This document shows, piece by piece, positions 1 through 10,391 of a stretch of DNA of 64,000 nucleotides; within the stretch, counting starts at the first letter, position 1; each line of letters begins with the position of its first letter. The position numbers and the translations under genes were made by a program. This DNA comes from Papiliotrema nemorosa (lineage: Eukaryota > Basidiomycota > Tremellomycetes > Tremellales > Rhynchogastremaceae). The stretch lies in NCBI GenBank assembly GCA_032158125.1, contig JASKOT010000006.1, positions 1 to 64,000 on the forward strand. Reading direction: 5' to 3'. Below the pieces are notes generated by a model, which searched no databases, had not been told where the DNA came from, and saw only the letters and a list, made by a program, of their open reading frames with translations.

Positions 1-23
1 CCCCTAACCCCCTAACCCCCTAA
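1..23. repeat. Telomere repeat, chromosome left end
   Basis: Three units, CCCCTAA followed by CCCCCTAA twice. Read on the other strand this is TTAGGGG(G), the repeat known for Cryptococcus-type Tremellomycetes. The C-rich strand reads 5' to 3' into the window, as expected for a left chromosome end. Only the last few units are present, so the assembly probably stops inside the telomere. Confidence 0.93.
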
Positions 24-1724
24 TCGCAATGGCCTATTGTGCTGATTGGTGCAACTCATCTGCGTTGTGTCCAGGATATGTGACTGCTGTGACACCAATC
101 GATTGCAGTAATCAAAGACGGGCAATAGGTTAGGTGAGCAGGCTGGCATGAAAGATGAATACAACTCTAGAATACGAGAGGCGATCAGTCCAAGAATTGG
201 CAAGCTGATATCCCCTTGTCCGTCCGAGTGCCCCCGATCCCGATCAGGACCTTCCTCGGCCCCCGAGGATCATCAGCACATCATGCGCGTCAAGATAAAG
301 CTTCTCCCCACAATCCCTGCCTGCTGCTGCTTTTGTCTTAGGTTGCGGAGGAATGGCCATTTGGTGACATGAAACTTCCTCAAGCCGGGCGTAGTGAGCA
401 CGTGCCTAGATCATGGCGGAAAACTTTGCCAGTAGAGACACGAAGGTGGGCCAGATCAATGAGCTTCTGATAGAGATCGGAGGCTATTTGTCTCAAAAAT
501 TGCTGTAGTCTGACGTTGACCAGGTTGCCGACTCATCATTTTGTATGCCTTGAGTCGAAATGTTCATGCATCGCACCACACAGTCCTTGAACCCTTGGTG
601 AACTGTGGTCGATGATGATGGGAGGGAGAGGGGAAGTGGGAGGTAAGCGTAAGGAAACAGCGTGCTAGAAGTCTTTATAACTTCGCCTGAAGGTCGTTTC
701 ATAGTCGTGATCGATGGCCCAGACTCTGTTCGGTGCTCAGACCTAGCTTCTTCCTGTGTTTCGAAGTCGTTGCAGAGAACAAAAGAACACCGATCACTAG
801 GCGCATGCTGACCGTATGGTAACTCGCTGGAACGTCTGAAGTGTCCCTATTTGTTTCAGGTTGTGACTTATTGTGTATCGGTGACAAAGAAAACAAAAAA
901 AAAAGCAAAGAAAAGACAAGGGTATATTGCGGGACGTTTCAGCACGGTCGCGCAAGTCCACCAACTCCAAGCTTTGTCAGGTTTTCAATTGCAGCGCTTT
1001 TTCCCAATAAAGGATGCGATATGCAATGGGAATGGGACTGAATCAGATTGGTGACGTTGAGCTCTACGTGACCCATCATGCACGACCGTAGATTCTGCAG
1101 CTCCACTGAGAGCATCAGCGCGTATGGCTTGATGAGCCGAATGAAGGCGGTCCATTGTCTCATCTGGCTCGGCAGCGTTGCAAGAGACATACGTTCTATG
1201 AGGGACTGGTCCACACACCGCACGGTACTCTACTGTCTAAAGAAGTCAAACCTTCGGCTTGGGACTGTTCACAATACCACTCTGGTACGGAGATCCCTGA
1301 CCCTACGTTCAACCGGCTACATCTGAGGTCCGAGGCCGCGCAGATGGCTGATTCGGTATGCAAATTTGCGACAGCGTCAGACTTGGACGGCATTCGCCAA
1401 AGCTCGGTGGCGCCAATGTTTGCAACGAAGACAGGTAGGTCATCGAGGACTTGGCCATCAGTATAGGAAATGCTGCATATCACAAACTCTGGTTGATTTC
1501 CCGCCTGTTCCCTGCTGTATCTCGCTGCACGGGATCCCACTACATTCCCCAAGCACTCCCTGTACATTTCGGCCTCTCATACATTTAACTTGGAGACAAC
1601 CGCACAGCAGTGTTTGGCGATTTAGGTGTCTTAGGCGCAGGAGACCTTGGCGATGCTGATTTGCGGAAGTCAAGTCTGATGTCAGTCGTAGGCAAAGGAT
1701 GACCACATCGCCGTCCTCGTTGAC
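24..1724. other. Gene-poor subtelomeric stretch
   Basis: No convincing gene is visible. A minus-strand open frame at 1196-1567 has protein-like composition but shows no start context, recognisable domain or clear splice partners. It may be a relic of a decayed gene. An A-rich tract lies near 889-915. No transposon ends or long repeats were seen. Confidence 0.5.
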
Positions 1725-3176
1725 TCACTTCCGCTGTTGCGCTTCCAACGTGGCTTCTTTCGTCCGCAATCTCTTGTCCCAGCTCTTGACCTCTTTTTCA
1801 AGCTTCCTCACATGCTCCTCTGCTTGTCGCAAATTCCGTTCCTTCTTTGCGAGCTCATCCCTCCACGTCTTAAGCGCGCTTTCACGTTGGTCCAATGAAG
1901 CTTCCCGCTCATCAAGATCCGCCTTGACCTTTCCTCCAAGGGCGCGCCCGTCAGAGTGTTTGGTAATGAGTCTGGCATCAATCGCAATCTTGTTCAGCGC
2001 GCATGACACACCTTGGATCTGCAGCCTTGTGTAACACGCCTGTCCTCTCGGTCATCATCCACAAAGCTACTGCCCTTTCGCTGAGAAGATCGGCCGCAGA
2101 GGGTCTTCGTTTAGGCTATCACATCAGCTTCGAGCAGGCATCACTCGGCCTGTGCTCCGCTACCTCTAGTGACAACATGCTGCCAACAATGGAAGCCAGG
2201 TCGGGATCGCAAACAGAAGGCAAGAGAAGGTCGAGTCCTCGGCTCAACCCTCTCTTTCCAGCTTTTGGGGTCCTGACACGTGAGTCTCCCATTCAAAAGA
2301 GGACAGATAAAATACCTTAGCATCAACATTTCGAAGACCAAGCAACCGAAGCTGTAGATGTCCGCTCGCGAGCCATAGTGTCTGCCCAGCAGCATTTCCT
2401 GACCGTTGGCAAACATCACTTTCCGCCGATCGGGACGGGCGGTTGCCTTACATACGGGAGGTAAATATCCCTTGGTCTGCGGTGGAAATGTCGGCTATAC
2501 TGCACGCACTCACGCCCACAAATGACTCGGTGTTCTGATCAATGTGATGTAAGACTTTACCCAGTCCGAAATCGGCAAGTTTGACGACCCCCTTCATATC
2601 AATCAGAACTGCGAGTTCAGCTTATCTTTGCTTCTTGAGGGGTAGCTCACCATTCTCTGGCTTGATGTCACGGTGGAGCACTACCTGGCCGGATCCTTTT
2701 TTCGGATGGTGGCAGTAATGTAGCCCCAACACCAATTGGCAGAAAACATTGGTGATGGTCTCGTTGGGGAAGGCTCGCCTTCTCATCAGTTAGAGTCGCA
2801 AATGGAGCCGAAACTTGCTTCGCGATGATCGCGGCATCCAACAAAGATCGCAGATCCCCCCGACTGCAGTATTCCATCACAATGATCACTTGAGTGTTTG
2901 AGATATCGTGATCGACAAACCGAACGATGTGTTCATGGTCCAGCTGATGCAGAGCTGCTATCTCGCTTTTGCATAGCGACTTCAAAGCAGCATCCTCTCC
3001 TGTTGCCATGAATTTTATGGCCGCGAGCGTATGAGTGAGCTCGATGCGCTGACGGGCATTTCGAGCATGGTATGCCTGCTTACCTCTCCCGTGTCTTCCC
3101 TCTTAGCCCGTTTCACGACTCCAAATCCACCTCTCCCGATGGGGTGTAAGGTCTGATATGAGCCCCCTTGCGACAT
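1725..3176 (-). CDS. NIMA-related (NEK/KIN3-like) serine/threonine protein kinase
   Basis: Reading from an ATG at 3176, the N-terminus goes almost directly into the glycine-rich loop (IGRGGFGVV), then an AAIKF block with the ATP-binding lysine, an EYCSRGDL hinge, HRDIKPEN catalytic loop, ADFGLGK (DFG present) and a YGSRADIYSFGCLVFEM segment. A late-domain piece, LASIVGSMLSLEVAEHRPS, matches the end of a kinase lobe. The pieces are separated by short GT-AG introns. The last exon (about 1725-2009) is a strongly charged coiled coil with repeated E/K/R/L heptads, the layout of NIMA kinases, which dimerise through a C-terminal coil and act in mitotic entry and spindle functions. All catalytic residues I can find are intact. 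The exact splice joins around 2010-2110 are unresolved, so a recent frameshift cannot be excluded. Its position 2 kb from a telomere is odd for a cell-cycle kinase and suggests a subtelomeric paralogue. Confidence 0.68.
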
Positions 3177-4335
3177 CGTCTTTCACTCGATTGTGGAAAG
3201 ATGATCGTCCCACCAAGAGAAAAGGGAGCCTGTATGTCGCATGCTCGGCTGATATATGACATGTGGATAGCAAGGGGTCTGAGGGTATCAACGTCAAAAG
3301 ATACTCCAACTCGGTGTTGCGTTTCACTTCATGATCCAATCCTGCAAGCACGAGAAAATGCATCTCGAAACGCGAGATACAGCCTTTTTTCGCATGGTCG
3401 AATGGTCCAAACGGTCAGAGTAGACGATGACTTGAAGGCGAAGTATGGCCATTGTCACCCACGTCGTCGTGTATAGTACCTAAAGGACGAGGCAAGTTTA
3501 GTTTCATCCCGAAGCCGGGACCCAGTCTGCGCTGAGATCCGCGCGCTTACAATGAGTCAAGTTTCAGTAAACAAAGCCGCAGCACGTCGCCCATTGTTCT
3601 CCGGTGTCAAAACTTAAATCTAAAATGCTTGTTTAGATACATCGCTACGATTGTGACGAACGACAATGAGAGCGAATGTGCTAAAACACCATGAGTTGTC
3701 TGTGAGGTGGATTTGCGATTGGACCTTCGATTGTCGCGTTTCAGTCACGCAACATGGGACCACTGACTCTGAGTGGTGAACCGGGCAGCGCACGCAGGAT
3801 CGAAGCGGGACAACCTGAGCTTGACGACGTATCCATGGACCTCATCCACCCTCGCCTGTTTTTCCGCTCCTCCTCATGTCTGTAATATTGCCTGGGCATA
3901 CCGACCGCGGCTGCTGCCTGTCAGCGGTGACGCAAAGCGTAGACACTCAAATTATACGATTGTCATGGATTCCTTGTCCTGCAAGGAGCTCGTCACCTGG
4001 TGCACAGCAGGAATGACAATCTGCTTATGCTTATGGAATTCTTCAGCGAGCGCGGAGACTCGTGATCGGTTAGCACTACCAAAGCCTGTCATGTAGACTG
4101 ATTCTCGAAGTTGACAGTAGTAGGAAGATCAAAGTTGGAGTTTCAAAGAGCTATACGATGGTTCAGAGCGCACCTGACATCAGAAAAGATGGTTTGCGAA
4201 TGGCTTCTTGAACCCAAAAACTTGCATCGTTGCAATTCAATGCATACTGATGTGTACTCGGCGCCCTACACCTCACTTGCCCAATACCCCATACCTTCGG
4301 TTCAAAGAATGAACCAAAGAAGCCGACCAGCTTCC

Positions 4336-4689
4336 CTATAGAATTTCCACGCGCACACCCCGACCGAGTTGAGCAGCATGACAGTGGAAAGACCCCTGCC
4401 ACCGAATCAAGTGATCTTGCTGCAAGATGCTTTCGACCTGAGAATCATAGGTCCCGGGTTGCTGCGTATTGTAATGGTCGACTTCCGCTCCGGACACAAT
4501 TTTCCGGTCCACCTGGAATCCTTCCAAGACGGGTACGGGAAGGAAAGATGCTCCAGGTTCGAGTTGAGGCGCCGCCCACCACTCCCCATTTAGCGCGATC
4601 CATACAGTGCAGGGGCTCGCGGAGGCGTTGGTGAATATCAACGTGAAAAAGGGGGCGTTCACGAATGGAACGCTGTAGAAGTCGGTCAT
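4336..4689 (-). CDS. Hypothetical small protein (117 residues)
   Basis: An uninterrupted 117-codon frame starting at ATG 4689. The N-terminal half has an alternating hydrophobic, beta-like pattern (VPFVNAPFFTLIFTNAS, then CTVWIALNGEWWAAP). The C-terminal third is less protein-like and could be read-through of an intron or of non-coding sequence. I do not recognise a family. It lies alone in a gene-poor subtelomeric stretch, so it may be a real small gene, an exon of a larger broken gene, or chance. Confidence 0.25.
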   Translation of the reverse strand: MTDFYSVPFVNAPFFTLIFTNASASPCTVWIALNGEWWAAPQLEPGASFLPVPVLEGFQVDRKIVSGAEVDHYNTQQPGTYDSQVESILQQDHLIRWQGSFHCHAAQLGRGVRVEIL

Positions 4690-5788
4690 TATGGTCTAAT
4701 CCCTCAGCATGAATTCAGTGTTGCGCATGACAATGCTTACCGGTCGGTTTGCGGTATGCTCGTTGTTTAATGAAAAAGAAGGATGTCACGTCCAACAAAC
4801 GATTGCATCGTGATTTATGTATTCTTTTGTTTTCGCTCAGTGAGTATTCTTTGAAAGGTCGCCGTCGAAAAGGAGCACGGAGTCACTAGGCTTTGACAGC
4901 GCTTGGACGTCAGGGTCAAAACTTTGGGCTCATGACGACGAGTAGGTCCATGAGCTGGGACGAGACTAGAAGTTGATGTTCACCTCGCACTGGTTCTGTG
5001 GTCTCACCTTCAACGATTGATGCTATTTCGTGTAACTCGGCACGCATCCTTCGCCAAGATATGGATATAGCGATATAGAGGCTTATCAAACAGTCCCAAC
5101 GGAGGAAAGTGCACACAAAGGTAATGGTCAAGGTGTCATCCAGATGATTGCACTATTGCTCGCATCCCCTGCCAGGTCATGCGTGGTATTGCGCGATGGC
5201 CCGATCAGCAGTATAGGCAAGTGCTATGTCCAGAACATCGAAGGCAGCTGCTTAAACAGCGCGGAAGGTCATTGTTCCCCCTGTTTCAGTCAACCTTTCT
5301 TACGTAATGAACGGTCCGTTCCGTCGGGCTTTTTAAGGGACTCGAAGTGATTCGAGCTGCAAAGCCATTGTTGTTCGACTCTTTCTCCCTTCAACCAAGA
5401 CCGTCCGAGACCGTTTGCGGGCCCTGTAAGGTATTTTGCTCGATCTGATGTCGACTGTCGTTGCCCATCATAGTGAGGCGATGACTCCATTTAGCTTCAT
5501 TGCGCTTATCCAGTCGGTGTCCCACTCTGGCTAAAGCACCTCGCGATCATATCGTCGATCACCCTCCTTGTTGTTACACAGCCTGCTGAGAACTGAAAGG
5601 CCAGTGAATGTCTGAGCCTTCAGGTCTGGTTGTCTAGGTACCGCAAGCTGCATCGATTTTATCGGACCCCGAAGAGCCAAATGAGGTTCATGACTTCGGT
5701 CAGCTGACGGCGACAATAATGACAGAAATAACGCTCTCTCAAAAAGTATCAGATGCATGGGTCCAGGAGTTCACGCAAAGCTACAAAG

Positions 5789-5798
5789 GGACATTCCG
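5789..5798 (-). promoter_or_regulatory. Partial copy of cluster motif (CGGAATGTCC)
   Basis: The minus strand reads CGGAATGTCC followed by C, ten of the eleven bases of the inverted motif found in the three divergent promoters of the 10-25 kb cluster. It lacks the final CCG half-site and lies in a stretch without a confident gene, so a function is doubtful. Confidence 0.2.
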
Positions 5799-7040
5799 AG
5801 GCTCTTGTCTGTACGATCCAGGCGGATTCACATCTTCAGCTTTCGAGACTATGACATTACTGTTTGCTGATCAGCTTTGATTGTGTGACACACATTGTGC
5901 CGGTAATCATGGTTGTTCTGGACTGAGAATCAGTGGCTAAGAGGCCCCTATAATCCCCGTAATCACAAATACATGCGACGAAAAACACGGTGGCCTTAGT
6001 CAGCTTGCCGAACTGCTACTGTGGATGTATCAAAGAGGGCCACTCCAAGCGCATCTTCTGCCACTTGGGTCCCCAGGGTACGAATGAATCTTTGGTGCGG
6101 AGACTGCACGTTCATTCTGCACCATCTTGTGAATTCGAGCTAGCGATTTTCTTTCCTCATTCCTCCCCTTCATGGGCGAGCCGGCGCGAAATTGGTATTC
6201 CCAAGTCAGAACGAGCAATTCAGCACTGTTGAATCGCAACATCACTAGCGTACAGTAGCTCCCTTTGTATCTTAGGCAGCTATAACGTCTTGGCCGTCAT
6301 CCAATGCAAACCTCGAAGATGGCTTTTTGCAGTAGGCACGGTTCCTTTGGAAGGCGTACTAGATAGTAGACTTGAACTGCCGCCCGCCTCCAAGATGCGT
6401 CCTAAACCATTGCAAACATTGCATGCAGTATTCTGCGCTGCTCAGACGGACTCGCCGGAAATTCCGCTTACTGGGGGCTAGCCATTGCCAGAACAATCAG
6501 TCATTTGGGTTTTGCATATTCTGACTATCGACGGAGATTGAGAATGAGATATGACCGTGATTGGGGATTATCTGCCGCAAGAACAAGAGACATGGCACGC
6601 AGCTCCATGGGTCGTTGCACAAGGAGAAGGGGGAGATCCCGGAAACGATCAGGTGTAAAGGACAAAACTGTTTAAGATCGTACTAAAGACGCCCTGATAT
6701 ACAAATGATAGCTCTTCTACCCTAGCAAGACCTAAACTTCCAAGTTGAATGGTTTTGAAAGCGACGGTACAACCTATTTTGACCTGAAGACGGGTGATAA
6801 GCGTGATGGCGTAAAGCATTGTGCTGAGGAGACCACAGTCTCACTTCGCGAGGACCGATCATTTTCGCGAGATCAATGCTCGGTCTTCAGATTAGGTTAC
6901 CCAGGTTGTTGTAGCCGCTGGCTGCACCCCGCGGCGGTACTTCCATCCGTTGTGAGGCATTGAAGCGACATTGCTTTTTAGGAAGCATTATACATCGGTA
7001 CGAAAACGTAGTACAGCCTAGCGTGGCACGACGACGGAGG

Positions 7041-8083
7041 TCATAACCGCTTCCGCTTAGTGGTCGAGGAGCCCGTGGAAGCCGATATCGGCCCGATCGC
7101 CATGCCCACGGCGTAGCCCCGGATGCGAGCCTTCACCGCCTGTTTGTAGTGCCATGAGATTAACCGGGCGTCTGGTGGATCGTATATTTTCGAGAATCTA
7201 CTAATCGGAATCTGTTTCCCATGCAGATCCTGCTTCGCTTGAGTGCTGGGGATGAAGTAGTGAACGTAATAAATGTCGTCCTGACTCTGTAAGTTGCCGG
7301 CTCGGTGTATGTTGGCTTACTTTGAGGTACAATGATCAGTCAAGTCGATCAAAGGCTCGATAGAGATCACCCGTCAAAAGCAGACCGGCCGACGCTCCAA
7401 ACATTGGAGGATTGACCTTTCGTAATATCTCGCGGTAAACCTGCCTTAAGTATTGACAATATCGAGTACTACTAATTCCTTACATCGGGTCGACTTTGGG
7501 GGACGATGTGAGCCGCTACACATTCATCAAAAGGCACATCGGTGAGCAGACAGCCGCTATCGCGGCCGATCAAAGTCTTGAGAAAACGAGCCTGAGTGAT
7601 AAATCGCCCACAAGTATGGGAGAGGATAGCATAACTCACCTGTTCCGGACGGCTACGGGATTCGCGACTGGAGGCAGACCTAGTGGTCTCATCCGAAAGG
7701 AGTTGGGGTACCAAACGCGAGCTGAAGTATTCAGGTCCACGCGCGAACATCACCTCGCTGCAAACCCCTGCTCAATTAGAGATCAGATGTGAATTATGCG
7801 ACATACCTTCCTGGATGTAATGAAAAGTGCCAGCCCGCGGTGGAGAGGATAAATCTACAGGAGCTCCATCTTGAGGACGTGTGAAAATGTGACCTGGATT
7901 GACGGGATCTTCGACGACGAGCAGGCGCACGATATCAAGCACGAACTGCCAAGTGTTGTTTCCCCCTCGCTGCACAAATGCCAGCGGGAAATAGGCTATC
8001 TCTGTATCGACGATTGATAGAATTTCTATAGTATCCGTCCGCCTCCAGCGCTCATCAGCGCGTTCGTATCGATAACCGTCCAT
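7041..8083 (-). CDS. HNH endonuclease domain protein
   Basis: Four or five exons joined by short GT-AG introns, from ATG 8083 to TGA at 7041-7043, about 300 residues. The core is CLLTDVPFDECVAAHIVPQSRPDV, then VYREILRKVNPP, then a GDLYRAFDRLD segment. This is the fungal HNH layout (a C..C-type turn, an AAHI.P.SR block and a late LH/YRAFD helix). The C-terminus has a basic stretch (WHYKQAVKARIRGYAV) and ends with KRKRL, which could serve nuclear import. Such proteins are frequent and often multicopy in Tremellomycetes, and their role is largely unknown; DNA cleavage or repair is an inference. All predicted introns keep the frame, so the gene looks intact. The first intron joins HYIQE to GVCSEVMFARG and the second lies after SRPEQ. 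Confidence 0.82.
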
Positions 8084-9172
8084 GCTTGAGGTCGGAGGAG
8101 ATCAATTATCCACGAGAGGAAATTAATTGAAACGATAATTGTTCTACCGGAAGACACTCGACATCGATCGGTCGAGTGTCACGTGCAGCCGAAGTGGTTC
8201 TCGCCGAACCATTGACTGTTTTCACTTTGGCTGACATCTTCCATGGGTGCAGTTCTGAAGGGCCGGATTTTACAGGAAATTGAATCAATTCGAAGCTCGT
8301 TGACCGGAGTATGAAGATGCAGCGAACGCGTAGGAGAGCCCGTCACGGGCGTAATCGACACTTATAGACCTTCTTCCGTGGAAAGTCGTTGTCTGTAGAT
8401 TAGTTTTGACCTGATGTAATTGCCTCGGTGGACCTCAAATTCCAAGCTTTCGCCAGAATCTCTTCATCTTACGAATTCTCAGGATGCATCATCGTATCCA
8501 GCTGTCCTCATTTGGCGTTTGTCAACTCCCTATTATATTTAGTGTGATGAGTATTTATAACTCCGGTCTATTTGGGACCTCGACCCTAAAACGATAGTGA
8601 ATCGCTTCGTTGCTCAAGCCGACATTGCTGAGATGCCATACAACACTGGCAAAAGGCTTAAGTACATGCTGCAGTACCGCCACGAAGCCGATGAGACCCC
8701 ACACGCGCTATCGATGAGCGGAAAATCGTCATTCCACTTCATCCGAGCTACCTGGACTGCATAGACACGGATCTCGCCAGTATGTCCACCTTATACGCCA
8801 CGCTATGAAGCGGGTTGACTTATCAAATGCTGCCCCAAATGCGAGTCTTCTCGCATCTAGCCCACCTGCACGAGGAGATTCTGGGTACTTCGAATTCGCC
8901 CGGGCCCTGCTGCTGCTGGTACTCTCCCTCAACATCTTATAAATGGAGTAACTACCGCCTCGGCAGAAGCGACATGACAAGCTGTAAGAACAAGAGGTGG
9001 ACAACGCTGCCTTGCCTGCCTGCATCGGTGGTCGGGTAGTCCCCCATCGGTATGCGCTACTGAAAAGTGCCCAAACGTGCTCCATGTGATCAGGTCGTTC
9101 AACAGCCGGCTACAATGAGCCATCCCAAGGTCCCTCCGAGGCGTCAAGAATCAGGGGGCAGCAAGTTCACGG
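8084..9172. other. Intergenic stretch, no gene recognised
   Basis: Short overlapping open frames on both strands with no recognisable domain. An ATG at 9116 opens a short frame that runs out of phase with the ORF starting at 9173 and may be an upstream ORF. No repeat or RNA gene was recognised. Confidence 0.45.
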
Positions 9173-9814
9173 ATGATACACTCGTTGACTGGCAAGGACG
9201 ACAAGGCTCTTGGGGGTTTCCGCATCGAGGTCACCGTCAAGGCACACAGTCTTCGAGAGGCACATAGGCTGGTCAAGTCAACTGGGTTCTTGAATCCAAG
9301 CTATTGGTTGGGACTCGGTGATGGACCACATCCACCAACCACTCTCTCAGCTCAAGTCATCACCCGCAAAGGGTTACTTGCCGACGCGAACTGGGTCTAC
9401 CAACAAGCCGCTCAAGCCGACATATTCCATGGAAGGGGTAGTGACCGTCCAACCAAGGCACAAATCCAAGCCTTGACGGACATACTCAACAGTCTCGGCT
9501 GGAACTCTGGTCTACGGTCACCCACCAAATCTTTGGATCCTGAAGCTCGGTGGCATTTCCACACACCGTCAAGTGATCGAGCGGCCATCTTCCGACACCT
9601 GATGTCTACCTATCAGTCGGATGAGGAGATCATGGAGATGTTTGAGACAGCAAGGAGCGGGGCACATCCATACGCAATCCCTTGCAAGTTGGCACCTGGA
9701 GACCCAAGTCACCGCTATCAAATTCACGAGAGGTCACCGTTCCGTGTGAGGTGCTCCTACAAGGAATGCCGACACAAGCTGCAACGGACAGCTCTCATCC
9801 ATTGGATAGCATAG
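9173..9814 (+). CDS. Uncharacterised subtelomeric ORF (213 residues)
   Basis: A single uninterrupted frame from ATG 9173 to a stop at 9814, longer than chance frames nearby and with even, protein-like composition. It has an alpha-rich start (TVKAHSLREAHRLV), a middle with QIQALTDILNSLGW, an aromatic patch RWHFHTPSSDRAAIFRHL, and a C-terminal cysteine/histidine pair pattern (RVRCSYKECRHKL) that might bind a metal. I recognise no family. It lies just inside the internal telomere repeat at 10.25 kb and is followed by degenerate G-rich repeats, so it may belong to a telomere-associated element or be the C-terminal remnant of a larger subtelomeric gene. The lack of introns, unusual here, fits a mobile-element origin. 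Confidence 0.5.
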   Translation: MIHSLTGKDDKALGGFRIEVTVKAHSLREAHRLVKSTGFLNPSYWLGLGDGPHPPTTLSAQVITRKGLLADANWVYQQAAQADIFHGRGSDRPTKAQIQALTDILNSLGWNSGLRSPTKSLDPEARWHFHTPSSDRAAIFRHLMSTYQSDEEIMEMFETARSGAHPYAIPCKLAPGDPSHRYQIHERSPFRVRCSYKECRHKLQRTALIHWIA

Positions 9815-10060
9815 CTGATCCAAGGAGGGGTGGTGGATGGATCAGGACTTGGGGTTTGATGGACTTGGTCGGTATGGGTCGGGTGGCGCGCTTGAGGTCC
9901 AGAGGTACCGAGGTGAGTGTTCTTTCCGTCTGATTTCTTCCACACCCCACTTAGAGCTTAGCTGATGATAGATCCTGGTTCAACATTGAATTCTCTACCA
10001 GGGACCGTCCTTGCATACGATGCATGATGCATATCGGACAAGTCAACTTGGATCACGGCC

Positions 10061-10098
10061 GGTGGCAATCTTGGGGGTCGGTGGCGAGCTTGGGGGTC
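10061..10098. repeat. 19-bp tandem repeat, two units plus a diverged third
   Basis: GGTGGCAATCTTGGGGGTC is followed directly by GGTGGCGAGCTTGGGGGTC (17 of 19 identical). A diverged relative, GGTGGCGCGCTTGAGGTC, lies at 9882-9899. The repeats are G-rich and lie between the orphan ORF and the internal telomere repeat. Confidence 0.75.
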
Positions 10099-10241
10099 AG
10101 TACCGTGATCAGCTATAACTCACCCAATACTGATCCTAGAGCTTCAAAAACGATAGATATGCACCCCTACAGTGTGATTCTACCAGGATATGTTGTCAGA
10201 GACGAGATGGCTTTTGACCCCCCCACCCCGGAATTGATGTG

Positions 10242-10259
10242 TAACCCCCTAACCCCTAA
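10242..10259. repeat. Interstitial telomere repeat
   Basis: TAACCCCCTAACCCCTAA, about two and a half units of the same repeat as at position 1 and in the same orientation. It lies about 10.2 kb inside the chromosome end and separates the gene-poor outer block from the dense gene cluster that follows. Confidence 0.8.
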
Positions 10260-10329
10260 GTAAGAATTAGGGAGATCTCTTGTTTTCGTGTTATGTATCT
10301 CGTCCGTTCCCATTGTGCTCAATGCATCG

Positions 10330-10339
10330 GGACATTCCG
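10330..10339 (-). promoter_or_regulatory. Partial copy of cluster motif (CGGAATGTCC)
   Basis: On the minus strand the sequence is CGGAATGTCCCG, sharing the first ten bases of the cluster motif but with one extra C before the final CG. It lies just downstream of the hydrolase stop codon and just inside the internal telomere repeat. It may mark a decayed promoter, or be chance. Confidence 0.25.
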
Positions 10340-10391
10340 TCAATGAACAGACTTCACTGCAAACGTGTCTCGCTGTATCGATACGTCTTAG

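Larger units (their letters stand above)
3177..7040. other. Long gene-poor stretch
   Basis: About 3.9 kb between the kinase and the HNH gene. Only one modest open frame (4336-4689, minus) is listed separately. Other open frames are short, overlap on both strands and lack domain signatures. No terminal repeats or transposase motifs were seen. One 10-base partial copy of the regulatory motif found in the 10-25 kb cluster lies at 5789-5798. Confidence 0.5.

Noticed and set aside
1196..1567. Minus-strand frame of 123 codons near the telomere
   Set aside because: Protein-like stretches but no domain, no clear splice partners and overlapping frames; noted only as a possible relic.
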